DNA from: Candidatus Stercoripulliclostridium merdigallinarum
GTDB lineage: Bacteria > Bacillota > Clostridia > Christensenellales > DTU072
Assembly (NCBI GenBank): GCA_018714575.1
Contig: DVNF01000175.1
Location: forward strand, 1 to 17,529
Length of the DNA: 17,529 bases
Direction of reading: 5' to 3'
Part shown: in pieces, positions 6,803-12,871 of the stretch
Layout of the letters: each line of letters begins with the position of its first letter
Position numbering within the stretch: position 1 is the first letter of the stretch
Notes under the pieces: generated by a model
Database searches by the model: none
What the model was told of the DNA's origin: nothing
Seen by the model: the letters and a program-made list of their open reading frames with translations, nothing else
Made by a program: the position numbers and the translations under genes

Positions 6803-7602
6803 TTCCGCCTCACAAAAACCAATGCGATCAATTTTACGGCAATTTCCAGTAAAAAGCTAAGCACTATCGCAGCGATCGTCCAACCCATCAAACCCGCCGT
6901 ATTCAAATATATACGCTGTATTTGCATGGCAACGCCCATAGACTCAAACGTCTGAGCCAACACCTCGGAAGCTATCATGACTTTTAATGCAAGCGAGATA
7001 TTGCTGCCGACCGCAGTCAAAACTTCCGGCAGCATCGCCGGAATATACATTTTAAAAATCCTTTTATACACGGGCACCTTAAATACTTTGCTCATGTTTA
7101 CGATAAAAGGATCTACGTTTGTAATTGCGTGCGAAAACGACGCGTGCAATAACGGATAACTGATCAGAAAAGTTACTAATATCGGGGATTCCGTCGGTTT
7201 AAATGCAATTATCGCAATCAGTATGATCGACATCGTAGGGATCGACCGAAGTATCGTGATTATCGGTGACAAAATTCTGCCGACAGGCTCAACAAAAACC
7301 GACAACGTAGAAGTAACGGCCGCAAGCGCAAAAGCTATACCGAACGCCGTTAACGTCCTCAACATTGTTCCCGATACCGCCGTCCAAAAATCGGATTCCG
7401 AAAAAAGCGCAAAAAATTCTTCGAACGCCCTAGCCGGCGACGGCAAGATCATTTCGATCCCGACTATCACCGACAATAAATACCAGAACAGCAAAACGAC
7501 GCCTATCCCGATAACGGGATAGACGACGTTGCCGATAATATGTTTATCAGTAAATAATTTTCTTAAAGTTTTTGCCTTATCCGACATAGTAGAAACCGTC
7601 AT
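6799..7602 (-). CDS. ABC importer permease, SsuC/TauC-like
   Basis: This 267-residue membrane protein has about six hydrophobic segments. The first starts near residue 27 (VVYPVIGIGVVLLFWYLLSV). A cytoplasmic coupling loop, VYKRIFKMYIPAMLPEVLTA, contacts the ATPase. ILRSIPTMSIILIAIIAF is a further family-typical segment. It belongs to the binding-protein-dependent transport inner-membrane family (BPD_transp_1). The first ATG (7602) lies 26 nt inside the preceding gene and has AAGGTGG just upstream. The alternative ATG at 7587 (MSDKAKTLRK) has a poorer ribosome site. Overlaps on both sides indicate tight co-expression. It presumably works as a homodimer, since no second permease is encoded nearby. 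Confidence 0.92.
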   Translation of the reverse strand: MTVSTMSDKAKTLRKLFTDKHIIGNVVYPVIGIGVVLLFWYLLSVIVGIEMILPSPARAFEEFFALFSESDFWTAVSGTMLRTLTAFGIAFALAAVTSTLSVFVEPVGRILSPIITILRSIPTMSIILIAIIAFKPTESPILVTFLISYPLLHASFSHAITNVDPFIVNMSKVFKVPVYKRIFKMYIPAMLPEVLTAVGSNISLALKVMIASEVLAQTFESMGVAMQIQRIYLNTAGLMGWTIAAIVLSFLLEIAVKLIALVFVRRK

Positions 7603-8638
7603 CGGCCACCTTGCCGCCTACGGTTTGAGGGTTGAATCCGTACAGCGCCGCAAGATAAGTATTAACACCTGTTTTTGCTTCGGCTGCGGAAATCCAATCC
7701 AGGTTGCAACCTGCGATTTTTCCGGTGGTAAGCCCGGACAACGACATAGAACCGTTAGCGGTCATGATCTCGGAAACCTTAGCGGGGTTTTGTTCCGCCC
7801 ATTCGGAGTTTTGATCCAATTTTGCGGCTATCCAATTAACCAAAGCGGCATGATCGGCAGTCAGATATTTATTGACGACATACAATCCTGCTTGCGGAAA
7901 ACCATAACTTTGGGATCCCGTAACTTCTTGCCACAGAGCCTGAATATCGAAAACCGTTGAAGTTCCGGCATTTTGATTCGCATTCGAAACAGCGGGTTCG
8001 CCAAGGATGCCGTACTCGGCTTTGTTTTGTTTCAACAAGGGGATCAATTCGGCGCCGGTTTGAACGTATTGCAAACCGATTTGATTCTCGGTAGGTTCGG
8101 CTGTGTTGGCATACTCTATATCGTATGCGTCCATGATATATTTGAAAGTCAGATCGGGAGTAGCGCCCTGTCCGATATTATAAACGACTTTACCTTTCAA
8201 ACTGTTCAGCTTTTCCAAGGTGGTTTCGCCTGCGGGCGCATTCTTTCCGACCATATACAGCGCGCCTTGAACGACGGTACCGACCAACTTCCCGGACTGA
8301 GTATTGTTATATATCGTCGAAAGAATGTTGGTAGGCGCAATGGCTATATCGGCAGAGCCGTTAGCGATCCTTGTAGCGATTTCCTGCGCTCCGTTGACTA
8401 TCGTATAATTAACGGTATATCCTGTCGGAGCGTCGTTATCGTTTATCATCTTTGCCAACGCGATAGCGGGCGAGCCGTCCGGCACCACAATATTTATGGT
8501 ATAGTTTTGCGTTTCGCCGGGTTGTTGAGGATCTGTATTCGTATTATCCTTGTTTTCCAACGCCAGGACTACGCCGACGGTAGCTATTGCCAAAATCAGA
8601 ACAATAACTGCCACAATAATAGCAATTTTCCTTTTCAT
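7577..8638 (-). CDS. ABC substrate-binding protein, NMT1/TauA-like
   Basis: This 353-residue exported protein captures the ligand for the downstream permease and ATPase. Residues 1-27 form a signal sequence with a basic start and a long hydrophobic stretch. It is followed by a polar Asn/Asp/Gln-rich linker and a periplasmic-binding fold beginning YTINIVVPDGSPAIALAKM. ANGSADIAIAPTNI, LKGKVVYNIGQGATPDLTFK and KAEYGILGEPAV are typical of the COG0715 group. There is no Cys near the end of the hydrophobic stretch, so no lipobox. The protein is either released by signal peptidase I or held by an uncleaved anchor, unusual in a Gram-positive. GGAGG lies seven bases before the ATG. A TATAAT (8677-8682) in the 55-nt leader has no matching -35. 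The ligand is unknown. Confidence 0.9.
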   Translation of the reverse strand: MKRKIAIIVAVIVLILAIATVGVVLALENKDNTNTDPQQPGETQNYTINIVVPDGSPAIALAKMINDNDAPTGYTVNYTIVNGAQEIATRIANGSADIAIAPTNILSTIYNNTQSGKLVGTVVQGALYMVGKNAPAGETTLEKLNSLKGKVVYNIGQGATPDLTFKYIMDAYDIEYANTAEPTENQIGLQYVQTGAELIPLLKQNKAEYGILGEPAVSNANQNAGTSTVFDIQALWQEVTGSQSYGFPQAGLYVVNKYLTADHAALVNWIAAKLDQNSEWAEQNPAKVSEIMTANGSMSLSGLTTGKIAGCNLDWISAAEAKTGVNTYLAALYGFNPQTVGGKVADDGFYYVG

Positions 8639-8693
8639 TAATATGCCTCCGGTAAATATTTTGCGGATAAAATGTAATTATAAGCGCGAAACC

Positions 8694-8945
8694 TTATTTG
8701 ATCTCTACCGCAGTAACTGCCGATTTTACGGAAACGGAATCGATTCTGCCCAATTTGCCCGTCAAAGCCGAAAGTTGTTCGTTGTCGCCTTCGACTATTA
8801 AAGCTATGGCGTTGATACCGTTTGCCCTGTCCGGAACACCCATTCTGCCGATAATAATATCGCCAAAATCGGAAAGCACGGATTGAACTTCGGGCACGAT
8901 AGTTCTGTTAGTAATAATTACGCCTACGATTGCTATTTTTTTCAT
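8694..8945 (-). CDS. TM1266-type [FeFe]-hydrogenase-associated regulator (TIGR03959-like)
   Basis: This 83-residue protein has an ACT/NikR-C-terminal-like ferredoxin fold. It begins MKKIAIVGVIITNRTIVPEV, continues FGDIIIGRMGVPDRANGINA and SALTGKLGRIDSVSVKSAV, and matches my recollection of the TM1266 family. That family occurs in organisms with [FeFe]-hydrogenase and is a proposed regulator of that system; it has no DNA-binding domain of its own. The reading frame is open 13 codons further upstream to 8984. However, AAGGAG lies seven bases before the ATG at 8945 and the family starts with MxK, so the shorter form is chosen. It precedes the binding-protein gene by 55 nt, which suggests a functional link to the importer. 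No hydrogenase gene is in the window. Confidence 0.82.
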   Translation of the reverse strand: MKKIAIVGVIITNRTIVPEVQSVLSDFGDIIIGRMGVPDRANGINAIALIVEGDNEQLSALTGKLGRIDSVSVKSAVTAVEIK

Positions 8946-8972
8946 AAAAAAACTCCTTTCGTCCGAAGGAGT
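8946..8972 (-). promoter_or_regulatory. SD-masking hairpin / terminator-like leader
   Basis: In the RNA, ACTCCTT (8966-8972) can pair perfectly with AAGGAGT (8952-8958), leaving a 7-nt loop. The right arm is the ribosome-binding site of the TM1266-like gene. It is followed directly by six U residues and then the AUG. The element therefore resembles both a translation-blocking hairpin and an intrinsic terminator for transcription arriving from pgi and the degenerate ABC gene. Confidence 0.6.
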
Positions 8973-8985
8973 CGTCAAAACCAAG

Positions 8986-8991
8986 ATTATA
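8986..8991 (-). promoter_or_regulatory. Candidate -10 box upstream of TM1266-like gene
   Basis: A perfect TATAAT on the minus strand would start transcription near 8979, just before the hairpin. No -35 hexamer is found at 16-18 nt (AGGAAG at the 17-nt position), so any promoter would need an activator or be weak. The rest of 8992-9063 shows nothing I recognise. Confidence 0.4.
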
Positions 8992-9063
8992 TATGTGAAG
9001 GTTTTTGGCTTCCTCTCCGAACTAACATCGATTCAGGTTTTACCTTGCCTATAAAATACCACT

Positions 9064-10059
9064 TTAAAATTTGAAAGTCAACCGATTTCCGTCAACGGAA
9101 CTGAAAATTCTTATCGAGTCAAAATCGGGAAGGAATTTACCCGTATTCTCCGTCAAATTGATCCCGTCAAACGTCCTATAAAAATGTTTGCCGAAGCTTC
9201 CGTAAACGATGTTACCGCTACGTTCTATCCCCTGTTCGCCGGGAATCAAAGTAAACGAAACGGTAACCGCCTGCGGAGCGTTGTCGATGTCTATTTTTTT
9301 GCCGTAAAAATCTATACCGCCGTCATCCGTCGGGACTTCGATGAAATTTCTGTCCTCATTTACATACGTATCGGAATACAGCGACATAGGATCGTGTATA
9401 AAATGTTTCAGGTTTCCCGAATCGACTATTTTCCCTTCATGCAAAAACAATGCATTGTCCGCAAAAGAAAAAGCTTCCTCTAGGCTGTCGGTAGCAAACA
9501 AAGCCGTTTTCACCGCGCTAACAATTTTCGGCAATAATTCGACGAACACGGCAGTTCGTCTTTCGCCCGTAAGTACGGAAAACGGATTATCCAACAATGT
9601 CAACGAAGATTGATACAGGTCCAAACGCGACAGAGCTATTCTGAGTTTGGTTTCGTCGTCTTGTCTGAAGACGTAATCATCCGTCACGGCCGGAAAACCG
9701 TATTTTTCAGCCGCGCCAAGCATAGCAATTTTCCGTTCCTTTTTAGGATATTTCCTTATTTTCAATGGATATTCCAAATTGTATGCGACGGTTCTGCGGT
9801 TAAACAATCCTTCCCTGTCGTACACAACCTTTACCGAACGGAATTTAGGCGGCAGATCGGTAATATCCCTGCCGTCCAAATATATCCTGCCTTTTTCCGG
9901 AGTGACGATACCGGCTATGGTTTTGATCAACGTAGTTTTTCCGGAACCGGAAACGCCGAGGAGCGAGATTCGCTCCTCGGTATCGATACTGAAACTTAAA
10001 TCGTCCAGCGCTTTGGCGCCGTACAGATAGCTTTTTTCAACCCCCTGCAACCGTAACAT
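9064..10059 (-). CDS. Degenerate MalK/MsmX-like ABC ATPase with C-terminal extension
   Basis: This 331-residue protein has an ABC ATPase fold followed by a beta-rich, TOBE-like tail (about 240-331). It resembles sugar-importer ATPases, for example LDGRDITDLPPKFRSV. Walker A is intact (GVSGSGKTT, 35-43). The Q-loop is VVYDREGLF instead of VFQDYALY-like (Gln to Tyr80). The LSGGQ signature is replaced by RQDDET (132-137). Walker B is LTLLDNPFS, with Asn158 for the catalytic Glu. The switch His is Asp191 (FATDSLEEA). It may bind ATP but should hydrolyse it poorly if at all. The reading frame is undamaged, so it is probably functional in another sense. The start is ATG at 10059; the preceding TTG codon is also in frame. 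Its ATG overlaps the pgi stop by one base with no Shine-Dalgarno, implying translation re-initiation. No permease adjoins it. Confidence 0.85.
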   Translation of the reverse strand: MLRLQGVEKSYLYGAKALDDLSFSIDTEERISLLGVSGSGKTTLIKTIAGIVTPEKGRIYLDGRDITDLPPKFRSVKVVYDREGLFNRRTVAYNLEYPLKIRKYPKKERKIAMLGAAEKYGFPAVTDDYVFRQDDETKLRIALSRLDLYQSSLTLLDNPFSVLTGERRTAVFVELLPKIVSAVKTALFATDSLEEAFSFADNALFLHEGKIVDSGNLKHFIHDPMSLYSDTYVNEDRNFIEVPTDDGGIDFYGKKIDIDNAPQAVTVSFTLIPGEQGIERSGNIVYGSFGKHFYRTFDGINLTENTGKFLPDFDSIRIFSSVDGNRLTFKF

Positions 10060-11480
10060 CAAGCGATATATTCGGGATTTTTCGCAGGTCTGGATTTCAA
10101 TTCGGCGGCTTTTTCTTCGTAACCTTCCCTACCCAGCAATGCGTAAGTCGCGTTCTTGCCTTCTTCGACGCCGGGTTGATTGAACGTATTGATATTCAGC
10201 ATAGCTCCGGTATATGCCGTTTGCAACATAAAGAAGAACATCAGCTGTCCGATGGTGTTCGCGTTGACTTCCGGCAACGTGATCCTGGCGTTAGGACGGT
10301 GGTTTTTAGTCAATGCGTACTCGGTCGCGTACATTTCGGCGGCGATCAGCTCGTTCATGGTGTGCCCGGATAGGAATGCTACAGAGGGAATATCCTCGCA
10401 ACCGCCGGGGATCTTTACTTCGGCGCGGTATTTATCGACGCCGATAAAAGTAACTACTTTGTCGAACGGACCTTCGGTATACAGCTGAATTTGGCTGTGT
10501 TGGTCGGTAACGCCCAAAGCTTTGACGGGAGTTTGTCCCGCATAAACGGGATTGCCGTCGTTATCTACGGCTTTACCCAAACTTTCTGCCCACAGTTGGC
10601 AATACCAATCCGCCATCAGCTTCAGCGAATCGGCATAAGGCATCATTACGGAGATATTTTTGCCTTTTTTAATGCTGATATATGAAAGCGCCGCCGCTAC
10701 CAAAGCGGGATTCGATTTAAAATCGGACTTTCTGCAATGGCGATCCATCTGCCTGGCGCCGCGCAAAAGTTCTTTTATGTCGATGCCCAAAACGGCTGCG
10801 GGCAACAATCCCACAGGGCATAGTTCGCTGAACCTGCCGCCGACTCCGTCGGGCACATAGAACGTTTTGAAGCCCTCTTTCTTTGCAAGCTTTATCAAAT
10901 TACCCTTTTCGTGATCGGTGGTAGCAATGATATGCTCTGCGGCTTTGTCGCCGTAGCGAGCCTTCAGCATATCCATAATGATCAGGTATTGGCTCATGGT
11001 CTCCGAAGTCGAACCCGATTTGGTAATGACGTTGAATACAGTCTTGTCCAAATCCAAAATATCCAACAGCGAAGCCATTCTTTCGGGATCTACGTTATCC
11101 TCCACGTAAAATTTAGGAGCTTTGCGTTGCCTTTTGCCCAATTCGTTATGCCTCAGGTGGCATAGCGCTTGGAATACAGCCATAGGTCCCAAAGCCGAAC
11201 CGCCTATTCCCAAAACGACAAAGGATTCACAATTTCTTCTGACGATTTTAGCCGTTCTAAGAATATCCTTTACAATTTCGTCTTGGTTATAGGGAAGCTC
11301 CGCCCAACCCATCATGCCGGTACCGCGATTTAACTTAAAGTAGCTGTATGCTTCCAAAGCGGCGTTCCTGGTCATGCGGAGTTCGTTATCGGTAATACCT
11401 TGTTCCTCCCCGATATAATCGGACATCATATTGTTGTAATCGAATGTGATATCCGGAGTAATTTGTTTAGATACTTTCAT
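10059..11480 (-). CDS. pgi: Glucose-6-phosphate isomerase
   Basis: Pgi interconverts glucose-6-phosphate and fructose-6-phosphate in the cytoplasm. The 473 residues contain the SIS-fold phosphate loops VLGIGGSALGPM (about 89-100) and TKSGSTSETMSQY (152-164). The signature GVGGRFSELCPVGLLP follows (211-226). Catalytic Glu298 lies in LWAESLGKAVD, His327 in GVTDQHSQIQLY and Lys442 in GVEEGKNATYALLG. Length fits the shorter Firmicute form. AAGGAG lies about ten bases before the ATG. It follows the isomerase-like gene by 38 nt and abuts the degenerate ABC gene. Complete, with no anomalies. Confidence 0.97.
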   Translation of the reverse strand: MKVSKQITPDITFDYNNMMSDYIGEEQGITDNELRMTRNAALEAYSYFKLNRGTGMMGWAELPYNQDEIVKDILRTAKIVRRNCESFVVLGIGGSALGPMAVFQALCHLRHNELGKRQRKAPKFYVEDNVDPERMASLLDILDLDKTVFNVITKSGSTSETMSQYLIIMDMLKARYGDKAAEHIIATTDHEKGNLIKLAKKEGFKTFYVPDGVGGRFSELCPVGLLPAAVLGIDIKELLRGARQMDRHCRKSDFKSNPALVAAALSYISIKKGKNISVMMPYADSLKLMADWYCQLWAESLGKAVDNDGNPVYAGQTPVKALGVTDQHSQIQLYTEGPFDKVVTFIGVDKYRAEVKIPGGCEDIPSVAFLSGHTMNELIAAEMYATEYALTKNHRPNARITLPEVNANTIGQLMFFFMLQTAYTGAMLNINTFNQPGVEEGKNATYALLGREGYEEKAAELKSRPAKNPEYIA

Positions 11481-11518
11481 ATAAATCTATCTCCTTAAAG
11501 TAAATTCCTATTTAATTT

Positions 11519-12319
11519 TCAACCTTTTTTTGCGGTTTCCAGGCAATTCAACAAGTACTCGTAACTACTCATGATCTCGTCGTAGTTCCGATAATTACCT
11601 GCGTACAGCTCCATAAGGCAGGGTCCGTCATAGCCGATTGCCATCAACTTTCTGAAAAATGAAGTAAAGTCGAATATGCCCTTACCGGGCACAGCCAATT
11701 TACCGTCTTCGTGCCAATCGCAAACGTGCACGTTGACCAAATGTCCTGCCATGACTTTCAGATAATCGTCCAAAGGATGTTTGGATTGCATTGCCTGTTT
11801 TATGTCTAAAGTGACCGGCGTATCGATGTACTCCGAAAGTTTTTCCAGAAACTCCGGAGAATCGAAGAAAGTCCAATGCACGTTTTCGTAAGCGATTTTG
11901 GCATGCGCCCCCAAGCTTGCCATTTCGGCGTTAAGTTCGTTTAAACGCTGTGCGATCCACGGATAATCGATAAAATAAGGCGTGCGTTTCAGCCTGGGTA
12001 ACCCGTGGAATGTGTAATAATCTGCGTCCAAAACCTTGCAAGCGTAGACTATTTCGCGGAAAAATTCCTCCGCGTCTTCGCGGGTGCGTTGCCACTTGTT
12101 AAACAGTTCAGGTTCGAATTGTTGGTTTAAGGTATGCACGGAGTAAATTTTTATCTTCTTTTTACGCTCCGCCAACATATCGACAAACTCCTTCCGGTAT
12201 TCGCGGAAGGTAGTTAAAAAGACTTCACACACCTCGAACCCCATATTTTGTATGAGGTTCAAGGTGTCTTCGGTTTCACTTCTTGTAAAGAAGGATGCCG
12301 TAGATATTCCGATTTTCAT
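11519..12319 (-). CDS. Sugar phosphate isomerase/epimerase-like TIM barrel protein
   Basis: This 266-residue protein of the AP-endonuclease-2/xylose-isomerase-like TIM barrel family begins MKIGISTASFFTRSETEDTL. The expected metal ligands are in place: Glu145 (IAYENVHW), Asp172 (TLDIKQAM), His198 (NVHVCDWHEDG) and Glu237 (CLMELYAG). His62, in YSVHTLNQ, and His105, in FHGLPRL, are likely substrate contacts. The family isomerises or epimerises sugars, sugar phosphates or inositol derivatives, and the true substrate cannot be told from sequence. It sits 18 nt after hpf and 38 nt before pgi, so carbohydrate use is plausible. I see no Shine-Dalgarno before the ATG; translation may depend on ribosomes finishing hpf. 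The alternative, DNA endonuclease IV, is unlikely given the divergent motifs. Confidence 0.85.
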   Translation of the reverse strand: MKIGISTASFFTRSETEDTLNLIQNMGFEVCEVFLTTFREYRKEFVDMLAERKKKIKIYSVHTLNQQFEPELFNKWQRTREDAEEFFREIVYACKVLDADYYTFHGLPRLKRTPYFIDYPWIAQRLNELNAEMASLGAHAKIAYENVHWTFFDSPEFLEKLSEYIDTPVTLDIKQAMQSKHPLDDYLKVMAGHLVNVHVCDWHEDGKLAVPGKGIFDFTSFFRKLMAIGYDGPCLMELYAGNYRNYDEIMSSYEYLLNCLETAKKG

Positions 12320-12337
12320 AATCTGTATATTCTGATT

Positions 12338-12871
12338 TTAATATTCCGGAGTAATCAAACCGTAATCACCGTCATGGCGCTTATAGACGACGGAAACTCT
12401 GTTGTTTTCGGCGTTGACAAAGACGTAAAAATCGTGATCCAACAATTCCATTTCGGCAATGGCTTCGTCGACCGTGACGATAGAAATATCGAAGTGCTTT
12501 TCTTTTACGATATTACCGTAATACTCGCGCGGAGCCGCCGCTTCTTCGACGTCGGTCTTTAACGGCAACGCCTTCTTCGGCACCTTGGAGTTCATTCTGT
12601 CGCGGAAACGCGCGATCTGCTTCTCCAATTTAGGCAAAATAAGGTCGATATTGTCGTACATGTTGGATCCGGTTACCTCTGCTCTGGCAATATAACCGCC
12701 AAAGCGCACGGTAATTTCCATCGTGAATTTATCGTTCCCGACAGTACTGAGTTTGACCAATGCGTCTGCGTCGCCGGAAAAGTATTTGTCAAGTTTTCCC
12801 AGCTTCTTTTCGATAACGCCGACCAGGCGCGAGCCTTCGTTGTAGTTCTTGGAAACGAGTTCTATTTTCAT
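12338..12871 (-). CDS. hpf: Long-form ribosome hibernation promoting factor
   Basis: HPF binds the decoding centre of idle 70S ribosomes and, through its C-terminal domain, dimerises them into 100S particles. The 177 residues have the long two-domain form. The N-terminal RaiA/YfiA-like domain (1-105) contains MKIELVSKNYNEGSRL, EITVRFGGYIARAEVTG and DLILPKLEKQIARFRDR. A linker follows, then the dimerising domain (about 120-175) with IVKEKHFDISIVTVDEAI and VYKRHDGDYGLI. A strong AGGAGG precedes the ATG, which overlaps the clpC stop by 4 nt. Coupling to clpC suggests expression under stress or slow growth. Confidence 0.95.
   Translation of the reverse strand: MKIELVSKNYNEGSRLVGVIEKKLGKLDKYFSGDADALVKLSTVGNDKFTMEITVRFGGYIARAEVTGSNMYDNIDLILPKLEKQIARFRDRMNSKVPKKALPLKTDVEEAAAPREYYGNIVKEKHFDISIVTVDEAIAEMELLDHDFYVFVNAENNRVSVVYKRHDGDYGLITPEY

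Noticed and set aside
7973..8641. 222-codon plus-strand frame opposite the binding-protein gene
   Set aside because: Antisense shadow; no SD and no recognisable motif.
8639..8693. TPP or other riboswitch ahead of the substrate-binding protein
   Set aside because: Only 55 nt with no conserved riboswitch core; a lone TATAAT without -35 is all I can see.
8946..8984. 13-codon upstream extension of the TM1266-like protein
   Set aside because: The SD and family N-terminus point to the ATG at 8945; the extension covers the hairpin leader.
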